From: Manduca sexta
Lineage: Eukaryota > Arthropoda > Insecta > Lepidoptera > Sphingidae
Direction of reading: 5' to 3'
Assembly: GCF_014839805.1 (NCBI RefSeq)
Contig: NC_051142.1
Span: 14,974,589-15,038,588, forward strand
DNA length: 64,000 bases
The notes beneath the pieces were generated by a model that saw only the letters and a list, made by a program, of their open reading frames with translations, did no database searches and was not told the DNA's origin. How positions within the stretch are numbered: position 1 is the stretch's first letter; each line of letters starts with the position of its first letter. The translations under genes were made by a program, and so were the position numbers. Positions 35,211 to 47,090 of this stretch are shown here, piece by piece.

Positions 35211-35502
35211 CTTTATTCATGCTAACACGTGGCCCGGTTGATACTGGGGATTTGGTACCTATTGTGTTTCAGCAAAGATTTTTTAATTCAGTTTAGACTT
35301 CCAATTGAAGGTATAGATAGATCTGTGTTAAAATTATCTTGAGTATCGAGGGGCGTTGTGTTGCTCGACAACATCAAACTAACGTAAAGAAGCAATTAGA
35401 GATATTGAGTGGTGGTGTACGAGTTACCATTACCAATGAAGGTTATAGTTATCAAGAAAATAAAGGTCATTATATTTCTTATGTTTACGCGGATGTTAGA
35501 AA

Positions 35503-35805
35503 TTGAAATAAAGCAATTTTTCGGATTTTATCGCGGTTTTTTAAATATCATAATTTCCTCCCGACGTTTCAAAGACCTTGCACCTTCATTGGCTTGGAGG
35601 GGGAGGGGGCCTGAAGTAGTGGTCGGTCCAAAAGTCAGTATACATATATCTACATTTTACAATTATTATACAAAATATTACGTTATGTAGTTGTGACGTT
35701 CGGATACGTCTGTTGGAAGACTAACAAACAGCTCAGCGACCCCCCCCCCCTTATATATAATATATATTAAACCGCGATAAAATCCGAAAAATTGATTTAT
35801 TTCAA
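35503..35805. mobile_element. CCCGACGTTT-type MITE with 37-bp TIRs
   Basis: The left arm 35503-35539 and right arm 35769-35805 match as inverted repeats with one mismatch (outer end TTGAAATAAAGCAATTTTTC, inner end ATTTTATCGCGGTTT). The interior holds CTCCCGACGTTTCAAAGACC, TTGCACCTTCATTGGC, a G-rich block and a run of about 11 C. AGAAA is present immediately outside both ends and may be a 5-bp target duplication. It is related to the insertion at 10266-10471. The 93-codon open frame crossing its left part shows no transposase motif. Confidence 0.8.
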
Positions 35806-38381
35806 AGAAAGAGCACTTTGTAAATTTTTGCTCTTAATTTTACTAAAAATCATCAATATATCCCGATATAAGTTACGTCACTCGTAGTAACGAATTCCAT
35901 TTTGATGAGCTGCTTGATATACTTACTTTGATATTGAATGTGATCTGCCTCATTTGGTAACGTGATGTTATTATAGAGTTATTTTCGATATTGTTACATC
36001 AGTAATGGAGTTGTGAAATTGGAAAACATTACTATTGCAAAACCAGAAATACTGAGTATATTTATCATGATCACTTATAAGCGAGTTGGTGAAGTACTGT
36101 CCGACATAATATATGATCGATATAAAAATATCATGTAATAAAGAGTAGTAGTTACCTATCATCGGCTCCAAAACAACCTCTTAAGAAAATCGAAGCCGTG
36201 ACACTGTTCCTTATCATTAAACGAAAGAGTAAGAGAGATATTTTAGTCTTTCCAGTGAAATAGACTTGTTCTGCGAAAAATCTCCATATTATGAAGATTT
36301 CAAATGAATATAATGGACTTTTGCGTTGCAGTAATTGAAGATGAAAATATACTCATCACAGTGATTATAAAGTTACTATCAAGACAAAACTGTAAAAAAT
36401 TAAATTTAACTGAGACTCATTCTCTAATCCGTGGTAGCAGGACCTAACAGGGGCCGAAGCCAAGACATCTTTCTACGATTATTTAATAAAAAAGAAAACA
36501 AAAATATCTATGGGAATGACATACCCGAGCAATAGACTGATCGCTCATGACGATCAAGATTCGGAACTAATTTCCCTTAATTCAAGTAATGCATAAATCT
36601 AATAAAATTCAATACACTATACTTTCAATTTCATATCACACAGACTTCCGAAGCCAAAAGAAGTTAGACCAGATAGAAAATATAGCAGCTCTGGATTATT
36701 GGCTCGAAGCGAATGCATTTTTAATCAAACCACTACTTAGATTGGCTTTTATTCAATAATTCAGCCTCGCCGCCGACTCAGTGGAAAATAAGATAGTGCC
36801 TAATAAATGAGACGACGGCTGGTGCTAAGGGAATTACGGAACTCTTAGTGCTTCGCAGATTTTAACACGTTAAATGTAATTTGCTGATGTTTATTGAAAA
36901 TTTATTTCGAGGGGAATATAATTCGATCTCGTGATGAATTTCGCCAGAATTGTGAAGCGTGCTTGTGTCTTGATAGGGGTTCCGATTGCAATCCATATGT
37001 ACAGCTTTATGTATTCGTGTTGTGCTGTGTTAGAAACACTTAGCCTTTACTATCGATACTAGCTTGCATCGGATTCATTAGCAAACGTACGCTATAATCT
37101 TGATAAGACATTTCAAGTTCTATCGTCTTGAACTAATGAACTATTGCATCGATAACTTAAATATAATCAACATCTGCATTTTGCAACATAATCCGAATGC
37201 TTTCCAAATAGGTTCAATTGATTAATGAATCCTGTGACGATGTAAACAACGGTTCTTTGTCCCCTCGTGAACTTACCCGTTTTGACTCACAAATTGGAAG
37301 CGTATAAAAGCAGAAGATTGGGATTAATGTGAATATCTGAGTTGAATATCATGATGACTTCGCATTGCGGGTGATTTGGAACGTTACTTCTGCATCTCGT
37401 ATAAAAAGGTCATTTGCCTAGTAACTTAGGTTTTTTTTTAAAACAGGGGGTTAACTGGCAAGTGGGTTATTTGATAGTTTCCCGGATGTAATAGTAATTA
37501 TCTTATGATAAATAATGCACAACACTGCTTCTAACAGGTCAGACTGGAAATCTTTATTTATTTAAAGGCTTTGTCCCTTTCTAATTATATCGCCAAATAA
37601 AAGAACTAAGGATTCATATAATTAATTTACTTCAAAACTAACTTACGATTGCATTAGCTCTACCTGACATTAGATCATCGAGAATTGTGGGGCATAAATC
37701 AATTTCTTATGATTTGATAAGTACCTTAATACTAGCGTCTACACTTCGGACAAACTCCATCAAGATATGATTCACATCGTCTTTTACTTCGCAGTCGTCA
37801 AGCTCTGTAGACATTTTTTTTCATAAAAAAAATAACATATCCAATGGAGTGTGTTCGGAAATATTAAAAAGCCTTTTTATATTTTTTTTTATTGATGCTC
37901 GGCAAAGTTGCTTCGCTGTACCTGGTGTTACTCGAAGCGAAGCTTAAAGAAAGCGCTGAACGGCTAAAGATACAGGCACCCCAGACAGTCGCCACAGTCA
38001 TGTGTGCCTACGAAATTGCTTCTTCACGTCCCATGTGTAGCCATGGACTTCCTGGGGCTCATGGTAATTATGATGATAGATAGCAATATGAAATTCTGTT
38101 TGATTTCTAAGTTATAGAACCAAATATGATAGCAAACGCGGTTCAAGAAAGCAGTCTCCCGTATTGAAATTTAGTCCGATATCACAATACACATGTCTCT
38201 TATCTTATGGTAGAAGAAAAAACAATCAAGGATAATAGTTGACGCTGCATAACGGTAGGAATATGGTTAGAATGGTGCTAAAGGCTGCAGAGTGCTTTGT
38301 AGGTTTGTGAGATAGAATTGTGTTAGTTTTAAAGAAATATTATGACTAGGTTATCAAAATAATTGAGAAATAAACATTTAC
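35806..38381. other. Non-coding, no supported gene
   Basis: About 2.6 kb of AT-rich DNA. A 63-codon frame at 37892-38083 (plus) is richer in GC than its surroundings but has no domain or splice partner I can see. Confidence 0.45.
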
Positions 38382-38685
38382 ATAATATATCAGCCCTGTA
38401 TTATATATTGTCCTACTGCTGGGCACAGACCTCTTTTACTATTGACAGGGATTAGACCTTAATCTTTCACGCTTGCCTAGTGTGGATTGGCAAACTTCAC
38501 ATACCCCCAAAATTCATTGATGCAGATCTCCTCACAATATTTTCCTTTACCGTTCAAGCAACCGATAATTTACAAAAAATACATGTATAACTTTAGAAGA
38601 ATCAAAGTTGCATACTCTTGAGCTTTGAATCTGTGGACATTCGTCTCGGCAGTCCGTTACACTCCCAAATAGGCTATTGCCACTT
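38382..38685 (-). repeat. SINE family A, older full-length copy
   Basis: Runs from the tail (ATATCAGCCCTGTATTATAT) to the head (AGTGGCAATAGCCTATTTGG on the minus strand) with many substitutions and a short deletion. No intact target duplication seen. Confidence 0.8.
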
Positions 38686-38792
38686 TAATCACTAAATTTA
38701 TAATATTACTAATCATAATATTATGTAAAATAGTGAGTAAACAATGATAGTCACTTGATAAAGAAGAAATATCCTATTTTAGTAAATTAAAT

Positions 38793-38996
38793 CAGCTTTT
38801 GCTTGCGGGTTCGCCCGCGTGAGACGTTTTCCAGGTTAAACTCCCGCTATACATTTTCCTGGGATAAAAAGTAGCCTATGAACTTTTCAGAATTCCAAAT
38901 TTCATCAAACTCCATTTGATAATTTTTGAGTTTACCGTGTACAGACAAACATACAGACGCAGCAGGCGACTTTCTTTTATAATAATAATATATGTA
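38793..38996 (-). mobile_element. Helitron-like non-autonomous element
   Basis: On the minus strand the 3' end reads GCGGGCGAACCCGC (perfect 5-bp stem, 4-nt loop), AAGCAAAAG, then CTGA followed by T. That is a hairpin about ten bases before a CTRR|T end, the Helitron 3' rule. Upstream it has GGCTACTTTTTATCCCAGG and GTCGCCTGCTGCGTCTG, shared with the 6836-7053 copy. The rolling-circle type creates no target duplication, and none is seen. Confidence 0.68.
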
Positions 38997-40693
38997 AGAA
39001 TAAGGTAAGCAAAAAAAGCGTGAAAAACAATTTTATCACCACACGCCTCTATTTGCCAAGTGAATACACGAATATTGGTTAAAATACCTAGTCGCCGAAC
39101 TAAAACAAAATCTAAAAAACTGGACCACATAAAAACTGCATAAAAAATCACTATATCTGGCAACAATGCAGAATTCGTTAGCCCTGAACTTAGCGAAATT
39201 CAACAGGTGAAAACAAGGTCGGCAAAAAAATGGAAAAAATTACACCAAAAGTAGGCACGTGCGAATGTTTTAGCTCGGAAGCGAGATTCCTTACCCCATG
39301 GGCGCTAGATACGGTTTTAATGTTTTTAACCTCAGCTCTAATTCTTTTCTGCAGTTTCCATTATGAGAAAACTCGTAGGAAATTGCCATTTTACGTGGTT
39401 TAACTTTTGCAGTTTTAAAATGTTGAATTCTAGTTATCAGCTCGGGTTGATATGTCTCTGGTGTACCAATAAGCGGGATTAACGTTATCGCCTAGTCTTA
39501 CCGGTTTTTGTTGCGGAACTTTATCTTTATGTTACTCGCGGGATTGTGTGGACGCTGTGTTGGCCGTCAGCGAATTATGAAGCGTTTTTTAGTTCGTTCG
39601 CTATTGTTACTTTTAAAGCAATTTCGTGAAATTGGCTTAGATAATGGAATATCTGAGATAGCAATGAATAAGAAGAGAACGTAGATTATAATTTTGCCAA
39701 ATTCGGAATGATATAAGAATATCTTTTATGTACGTATTATTATTTATTCGTACCCTATACTCTGATGGCTATTAAATAAATGCACCAAGAAACATCCAAT
39801 AAACCACAATTTCACCTACTTTCCAAATTACAAGCGCGACATTCTGCCCCATTATTACCTCATAACTACACCACCCCATAACTACATTCTTAGCTCGACA
39901 TTCCATTGTTATTCCTATAGGATCATTATTCATTCAGTGAATTACAACGCGAAAAATAACAGTTTTTTTATCGTATGAAAATGATGAATCAACGCTCACG
40001 GCGTAGAACATAAATCACAGGGCCTACTGCGCTGCAATTTATTTTATTTTTACAAACGCCCCGGGGACGTGTAACAGTTTCATGTTAGCCGGTACAGATG
40101 TAGCGACGGTTGAATCAAAGGATATGTTTACGTAAAGATTTGTTTGAATTTTGAATTTCGAATTCCGCATTCGAATCAGTGAAACGGGTGACGTTCGGTT
40201 GCGCTCGTGTTGTTGTGATGGGTCAATATTAAAAAAATATTTTTATTTATACATACATATTGATGGTTTTCTCTGCTAACCGTACGTTTTATTAAATTTG
40301 TTACAGTGGTCATGTAAAACAAACAAAAGCTTCTATAAACTTTGATTAATTGAGGTATTTTGACCTGTACGTTTTTTTTAGTGGCAGGTTTTTTACCCAC
40401 TTGCGAAATATTTTTTTATTCAAATATTTAATTTAATATTTCAACGTGACTTTTCATTGTTAATTTATAATGGTTTTAATCCACCTGGATTTGAATTCCT
40501 AGAATTGTACATGTATTTAATAATTAATAGTTTGCGTAATTCGTGGAAATCGCCGTTTGTTTATACTTTCTACTTATTAATAAATATTTCATTTACTTGA
40601 TCTGGTGGGAATTGAAATCAGAACTTCCCGGCTCATAGGTTATAAATAATAAAAAATAAATAAAATAGATTATATTTATAATAGCTATTGTTT

Positions 40694-40695
<2 letters not shown>
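38997..40695. other. Non-coding, no supported gene
   Basis: Open frames at 38876-39166 and 40176-40400 (minus) lie in AT-rich sequence without domains. A short GC-rich block occurs at 40055-40120. Nothing else assigned. Confidence 0.45.

Positions 40696-40749
<54 letters not shown>
40696..40749. repeat. (AT)n microsatellite, 54 bp
   Basis: Uninterrupted AT/TA dinucleotides. Self-complementary, so it can extrude a cruciform. Confidence 0.95.
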
Positions 40750-40751
<2 letters not shown>

Positions 40752-40813
40752 AATAAATTATAACCTGGCTAAATATAAAAGTGAGACCATTTGACAAATT
40801 TAAACGCGCAAGT

Positions 40814-40872
40814 GTACGAAGTAAAACACGAACTAAGTAAAATTGTTACTTAGTTCGTGTTTTACTTCGTAC
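40814..40872. repeat. Perfect 27-bp inverted repeat with 5-nt loop
   Basis: Arms 40814-40840 (GTACGAAGTAAAACACGAAC...) and 40846-40872 are exact complements around AATTG. It lies 65 bases after the AT microsatellite. There is no coding content. Confidence 0.95.
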
Positions 40873-41127
40873 TACGAATAATTTTTATCTGATGATTGTT
40901 AATCAGCCCTTATTCATAAAATATGAATTATATTCACATTTCAACATTTTCAAATGTTAAATTGTCCACGCAATAAACTGCGAGGTGACTAACAAAAATT
41001 ACAAAAAAGAAATTAAAACCACAAGATTGCGCTCCCGTCTAGCTGCTTTGTGTTGAGCACACAGCATGCATATGAAAACTTTAGTTATGCGACACAACAT
41101 GAACGAATGAGTCTGTAAATTTATCTT

Positions 41128-41300
41128 TTTTTAGGATCACGACAAAGTGACCCTACTGTACCTGGTGGTAAGTGCAGTGGAGTCCAATAGAATGTCGACT
41201 GACGAGAGATGATTACCCCTCGACAGTCGTCACAATTATGCCGGCCTGTTGAAACTGGATATACACAGGCTAATCCCGGCTTTTAAGACCTTTTGTACAG
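41128..41300 (-). repeat. Interspersed repeat D
   Basis: T-run, GATCACGACAAAGTGACCC, GTACCTGGTGGTAAGTGC, GACTGACGAGAGATGATTAC, CACAATTATGCCGGCCTGTT, ending near CACAGGCTAATCCCGG. The longest minus copy besides 56245. Confidence 0.75.
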
Positions 41301-42007
41301 GAGTCGCTATCCGGTCTCATATTGAATTAAAAATGTTCAACTAAATGAAACGTCGCACACGTGGTTATAGCTGCAGTGAAATGATTTCTACGCTCGACAC
41401 TTTAGATCGAAATAAACTGACACACAGTTTAATAATCTTATTTTAATATTTAGTACTGAAACATAAATTAACTTGGGAGGAATAATTACAGTTGGTTATG
41501 TAATTTATACAATTTCAGATTTTAATTTCGATCCCGATATCCTAAACGATGCTAATAACAAATACAATTCTAAAAATTTTAGAAACTGGAAATACCTCTT
41601 TAGCCTCTGCCTCAAATACTAGGTCGTTTTAATTAGAATATTCCAAAACTAGTACGAAACTTTGAATATAATGTAAATGGATCAACTCGCTCCAACTTTT
41701 CCCAGCTCTACGCGGGCCAGTCTAGGTGTAAAATTAGACGCCCCAGGCTGTCTATCATGGCTGGGTTTTGATTTTACTAACGTTCAGCATGTTTAAGTAT
41801 AACGTCTCGAGACGTTTACGTTTATGAAAAGGTTTTGATGTTTTGTCGGCTAGTTTTGAGTCGAAAGATGTTAGTAAAATGGCAGAGCAGGCAAACTTTA
41901 CCAGTAGTTATTAGTAAGTCTATCGAGGTTTCTATCTGTCTGGTGATCTCGACTGGCGGTAATAGCACTACATGGTAGTCAAAAGTCGATAGTCGGATAT
42001 TCCTTGG
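41301..42007. other. Non-coding, nothing recognised
   Basis: Spacer between two repeat D copies. No gene seen. Confidence 0.5.
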
Positions 42008-42137
42008 ATGTTTTTTTGTTGAGGCCACGACAATGTGGACACTGTACCCCATGGTAAATGAAAAAATGTTCAAAAACATGTCGAACGACAACAGAGAATC
42101 ATCCCCGGACGATCGGCACAATCATGCCGGCCTAATT
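42008..42137 (-). repeat. Interspersed repeat D, diverged
   Basis: T-run, GGCCACGACAATGTGGACAC, CCCCATGGTAAATG, ACGATCGGCACAATCATGCC, GGCCT. The middle is altered relative to other copies. Confidence 0.6.
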
Positions 42138-43469
42138 AATTGCTTCACTACACTCCGCTTGAATACCATAATTGTAATATAATTCAGTTAGTTTCATCAA
42201 AATATTCATCAGTGCAATACTCAGTACTTTCCTATGAACCCTTAATAATTTCTTGAAACCATGGTGCTTGTACGTGAGAAAACTTCTAATGTAGAGGTTC
42301 AATTTACATCCATTCACATCATGGGTGGCAACCATCAATCCCAATTTCCCTCCGACCTTGAAGGTCGATTTTCGAGAGGGTCAAAAGCACTCCGAAGGTC
42401 ACGGCTTGATGTCGACACTTCGTATATTACCAATCTTTATTTATTTCAGTGTTGCGAGGTTTGAGTAAAACTCCTGGATTTTTAGGAAGTAAATACAATG
42501 AATTGACTAACCAATTCAGAACGTTCTCCTCTTTTCTCCAGTAAATATTGTTTATTTAATAGTTGACCAAGTATCATCTTAATTATAACGAAATTGGATC
42601 ATCAAAGAGTAAACCTACCGACTATCAATAATCAGCATCATTAATATAATATAAGAAGACACACCATAGAAATATACTTTTCTGTTTTCATTGATGTCGA
42701 AAATAAATTTGGGGGTTTAGTTTCATATAAAAGCGATATGTTCAGCCGAATATGCTTACCTTATATCCTATCTTAGGATGGAACTTTCTGCGAAAATGTG
42801 TGCACTAATTACATAATAAAAAGGTCAATATAGTCCAAACTTAAAATCGAACAATAAAATAATCCTCAAAATTTTATTGCACTTTTTCTCGCATTTTTTT
42901 CATTTTCGACACACCACCACAACTAATAGCGACTGAGTGATTATTTTGATAGTAATAGTCTTACAACCCAGCGTTGAGCCGCCCGGAGAGATAGAAAACA
43001 ACGGCTTGCCGCTGTGTCGGGTTTCTAGCAATATATACTCTATACTGACATAATAATTATAATACGGAAAATGATACTGACCTGCATAAATACTTCTTTG
43101 CCTTTGGTCGCAATTTGGCACCAAGAAAATAGTGTCCCTAAACTGTTTCACACTTAACGAAGCGTAAAAATAAATTTCTCCAACCACACCAAATCAAAAC
43201 CGGGCATATAAAATCCGGTTATACTGTTTGATCCGGTCACACGGCAACCCACCAATGCTACGGCTTAATTGTGGAGAGTTGAGCTTGATTGATCACCGGC
43301 GGGTTAAGTTTCGATCGTAAATTAACCGCTTGCCGGCTGGCAGTTGTTGATGGGTTGGATTTTGCGTTACACCATTATGGCTTTTGGATTTTCTTAGAAT
43401 GTATGCGACTGATTTGTGACTTTAAATTTGGAATTGAATTTTTACCGCTTTATCCATTAGTTACAACTA
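42138..43469. other. Non-coding, no supported gene
   Basis: Includes open frames at 42132-42464 and 42900-43187 with no recognisable domain. No RNA gene or repeat assigned. Confidence 0.45.
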
Positions 43470-43742
43470 TCTCAATGACGTAGTTATATTGCATACGCGG
43501 TACAAGGCTGGTAAAATCCCGGGTTCGATTCCCGAGTGTGGCACAGTGGTAATAATAGTATGTGGTATAGTAATAATAGGTTTACATAGAATTCAGCTCA
43601 GTGCAAGTCTTTAGTTCGTTTGTACTGGATATTAGGAACGCCTTCTATCGCATCATGGGACGGAGCACATGGCGAAATATGAGTGTCCTGGTTGCACCAC
43701 TGCTTATCTTCTTAGGGAGATTAACGCGTGATGTGTTCTGTT
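43470..43742 (+). mobile_element. tRNA-derived SINE, family B (looks like a tRNA T-arm)
   Basis: GACGTAGTTATATTGC (A-box region of the family) is followed by CCCGGGTTCGATTCCCGAG, a very good B-box/T-arm. Then come an AT-rich insert and the family body: CGCATCATGGGACGGAGCAC and TAACGCGTGATGTG. No acceptor stem or anticodon arm can be folded around the T-arm, so this is a SINE and not a tRNA gene. Confidence 0.72.
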
Positions 43743-44644
43743 TGTAATTACTAAGATATCTAATACAATATTGAGTAGACTGGTTCTAATAATCTAGCCT
43801 TTCTAATTCATGTAATTCTCAGCAATATCTGACTATTAATACGTAGTAAAAATTGGCTAGAGGCATAAATCTGAACACAAGATTACCATAAACGAACATC
43901 AAGAAAGCATTTTAAAAAAATAATATATGCCAACAACTTAATCATTTTATCTCTCACACATTTTTTACTTCATCTATGAAATTCCATATTCCGATATTAA
44001 TGTATGAGTGAATTTTGAAGTTAGTCCATTAATTGGTTTCTATATATCTATAACCTACACTAGAACAGTATATTATAAAACAAAAAATCAGTAACGCAAA
44101 ACAATAGGGAATAAACCAAAGCTTTTTAAATGTAAACAAAAATAGATTTTAAAACCTGAAACCTATCAAGCGGCCCACAATACCGCTTCAGCGTTGGATT
44201 TTTTGTTCAGTAAATACTGCTTTTGTTTCGCGTTACATAGAGAATGGAGAGCGGAACTCATTCGCTCACGTAGTTTAGTGGAGGTGTGAAGACAATATTT
44301 GTTTTATTTATACAGAGTTTTCATATCATTGAGGATATTTTCTTTTTATTTAGACTTTGGTGCTATTGTTGTATATAATACGTGAAATGACTTCGTACCC
44401 CTTTTTAAACTCATTGCGCTTACGGATTAATGAATTATTTGGAAAATTAACGAACATGTAATAGAAAGGATAAAAAAGAAACAAGGTCTAACATTCGCAT
44501 CAAAATAAGAAATCAACCTGTTATAAAACTCCGTTACGTATACTAACCATCCGACAGCTTCTTAATTACATACTATTTTTCAAATGCTAGGAAGATAGAA
44601 TAATCATTTAGTAATAAATCAACTTTATAAGTGTTTCAACATAT
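43743..44644. other. Non-coding, nothing recognised
   Basis: A scrap near 44488-44510 (TCTAACATTCGCATCAAAAT) repeats the tail of the 10266-10471 insertion. No gene seen. Confidence 0.5.
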
Positions 44645-44925
44645 TTTTTTATTATTTTGTATGACGAGACAAATTTGCCGTTCTCCTGAAGGTAAGCGAG
44701 ACGACCACCCATAAAACACTATCCAAAAACTTTAATTACAAAGTATTGTTTAGTATTCCACTGCGCTCGCCATCCTGAGACATGAGATGTTAAGTCTTAC
44801 GTCCAATACTTACACTGGCTACGTAATATGTATGGTGATTACTAATTCAATAAGTTAAGTCTTATTACATCCAGTAGTTACACTGGCTGCATATGTACGA
44901 TGATTACTAGTCCAACAAATAAAAC
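44645..44925 (-). repeat. Interspersed repeat C with an internal tandem duplication
   Basis: Starts TTTTTTTATTATTTTG, then GACGAGACAAATTTGCCGTTC, ACAAAGTATTGTTTAGTATTC, CATCCTGAGACATGAGATG. After that a block of about 65 bases (TAAGTCTTACGTCCAATACT... and TAAGTCTTATTACATCCAGT...) appears twice in tandem, about 44790-44854 and 44855-44920. The two units differ at several positions, so the duplication is not recent. The next element adjoins it directly. Confidence 0.7.
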
Positions 44926-45686
44926 ATATCGTCGTTGTAGGTGGAGAACTAAATAACTCAAAATTTCTAGTTTCGAGATAAACGCGATTAACTGTTTTTT
45001 TTTTCGTTATTTTTAAGCATTACTAAAAAACTATAAATAATTTTAGTGTCGGTATTTTTATATATCTTGGGTCTTATTATCTATTATATTATGCATTAAC
45101 AAAAAAAACTCTGACCTCAAGAATAAAAATATAAAAAAATAAAAACTTCTTATTTAATTCTGCCACAACAATGTTTTGTAAGTTTGCTGAAATAAACTAA
45201 ATAACTCGTATAGTTATTTAGTTTTGCCACACTAGAAACCATATGGTAAAGTAATTATAAGGTTAAATAATTACAATTATAGAGTTTATTAAAGTGAATA
45301 CCATTAGGATTTTCAATGTCTAAATTAAACAAATCAAGTTGTTTAGTTCTTCTACACACTTGATTCATTTTCTTTACAAACAATAGACTCGAGAAAGAAT
45401 TAAACAACTCATTTTATTTAATTTCTTTACTATTGAACAGATTATAAGTCGCAGTTATGATTTTATTATTTAATTATTTACTTTATCTACAACAAAATAT
45501 ATATCATTTGAATATATTTATTTCTCCACTTTTAACATAAAAATAGCTATAATTTCGAAACGGGATAAGATAATGAAATGCTTGTTAGGCCAAAATATGC
45601 GCCATGTTTTGGGCAACACAAAAGTGATGAAAGTCCAAAATGGCCAAAATCCGAGTTATTTAGTTCTCCACCTACAACGACGATAT
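44926..45686. mobile_element. Unclassified 761-bp element with perfect 34-bp TIRs
   Basis: The left end 44926-44959 (ATATCGTCGTTGTAGGTGGA...) and right end 45653-45686 are exact inverted repeats over 34 bp. If the outer ATAT is a 4-bp duplication the TIR is 30 bp, starting CGTCGTTG. The TIR contains GAACTAAATAACTC, and variants of that motif recur inside: a 13-bp hairpin AAACTAAATAACT/AGTTATTTAGTTT (45194-45224), AGTTGTTTAGTTC (about 45338) and GAATTAAACAACTC (about 45397). The only open frame (45573-45764, 63 codons) runs out through the right TIR and has no known domain. It behaves like a non-autonomous DNA transposon; the superfamily is not clear. Confidence 0.8.
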
Positions 45687-45896
45687 CTACCAGTTAAATC
45701 CAATATTAAAGGTCCAAATACCTCAGCAAGGCTCATCGTTTACGAAACAAGATCCACGGCGTAACTGCGCGTTGAAGATTACGCCTAACTTTACAAAACG
45801 ACTTAGTAGTAACAAGTTTAGTTGTGACTTTTAGACGTCCTAATCGATAATAACAGATCTGGAATGAGATGGAATGTTATGGAATTATATAAATTT

Positions 45897-46045
45897 TTTG
45901 TATCGCTTCGAATGACGAGACGAGCTTGCCGGTCGCCTGATGGTAAGCGATACAACTTTCTATAAACAGTAGAAATACTATCCAAAACCTTGAATTACAA
46001 AGTATTGTTTGGTATTCCACTGCGCTCGCTATCATAACACATGGT
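45897..46045 (-). repeat. Interspersed repeat C, truncated
   Basis: GACGAGACGAGCTTGCCGGT, CGCCTGATGGTAAGCGATAC, AAGTATTGTTTGGTATTCCA, ending abruptly at CTCGCTATCATAACACATGG. Only the A-tail-proximal half is kept (5' truncation), although no clear A-run precedes it. Confidence 0.7.
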
Positions 46046-46882
46046 TATTATATGAAGTGGAATTGGGATGAAGCTACTCGTAGTAGAATAATTCTTTAAT
46101 CGAGTAGCGTAATAATTGTCGGTATAGTCAAAACTTTGTGTCGTAATCAACGATGGATTTTTCTTCACTAACATAACAAAGGGAATTTTTCAAAAAATTT
46201 CGGTTCAAGTTCTTGTGTTAGCGTCTTTAGCTACTTTTGTGGCTGACTGTACATAGTAGAGTCACACTGTACTACTCCCTCATGGATTTACTTGTTGAAT
46301 GTATCGTGTCATGCTTAATATTGTACAACGTGCCTAAAATAGGCCACTATCTTTCAAATTTCAACACCGTTAATAGGCAGCAATTTTGCTCTATCATAGT
46401 AAGTCCTGAATAAGCTCTTGGTCATCTCTCTCATTGGTCTACTATATCTGCTATGTGCATTATATACTTATCACTAAAATATCATATCTAAAAAATATAA
46501 TGCAACCTAAAATTCTTTATCCAGCGACCATACAGAAAAGTTTCAGAAGTCTTAAAGCTAAAATCATAAAAAAGACGCAACAGCACCATTCGTCGGGAAA
46601 TAGTCGCCATTCGTCTAAGTCGAGCTATTGTGTTTAATTTCGAACGCCAATAATTCTCCCGGTGTCGGGCCGTTTTGGGGACTTCTAACTGCCAAGTGCC
46701 AACCCTACTCTATCTTTGGTTTGGAAAGCCTAATATTATGGTCGATAGTTGACTCTTTGAGTTTATTATTAGTATATAGGTTTAATTGAATTTTGATTAG
46801 TCTAATTTTGTTTGTATTAAATTATCACAATGTAGATTTATTGCTGGTTTGTAATTGTTGACGAACCAGATTATCTAATGAC
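46046..46882. other. Non-coding, nothing recognised
   Basis: No gene or repeat assigned. Confidence 0.5.
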
Positions 46883-47090
46883 TTAACCCAAACTGACGGA
46901 AAAGTTCTGGAGTGGCGACCACGAACCGGAAGACGTAGCATTGGCAGGACCCCCACGAGATGGACTGACGACCTGGTGAGGGTCGCCGAAGTCCGATGGA
47001 TGAGGGCGGCCCAGAACCGGTCCCTGTGGCGCTCCATGGGGGAGGGCTATGTCCAGCAGTGGACGAAACCCGACTGAAATAATGAACCCA
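46883..47090 (+). mobile_element. LINE 3' end (RTE-like), 5'-truncated
   Basis: Holds the last coding codons of a non-LTR retrotransposon (46904-47077) plus a short AATAATGAA tail, which fits the short repeat-like 3' ends of RTE elements. It is GC-rich relative to its surroundings, as coding remnants of recent LINE copies are here. Everything upstream (endonuclease and RT) is absent. Confidence 0.78.
46904..47077 (+). pseudogene. C-terminus of a LINE endonuclease/reverse transcriptase
   Basis: Fifty-seven codons and a TGA. The product begins VLEWRPRTGRRSIGR, continues with TRWTDDLVRVA and RWMRAAQNRSLWRS and closes EGYVQQWTKPD. This is the conserved C-terminal tail of insect RTE-type ORF2 proteins as I remember them (pattern GRP-TRWTDD-VA-WMR-AQDR-W-EAYVQQW). 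The open frame extends upstream through a TDGK segment but is not alignable further, so the copy is truncated. No active enzyme is encoded. Confidence 0.8.

Noticed and set aside
35409..35690. 93-residue protein
   Set aside because: Most of the frame lies in the MITE, including its TIR and G-rich block; no motif.
43480..43560. Possible tRNA gene (strong T-arm CCCGGGTTCGATTCCCGAG)
   Set aside because: No acceptor, D or anticodon stems fold around it, and the flanks match SINE family B, so it is a SINE head.
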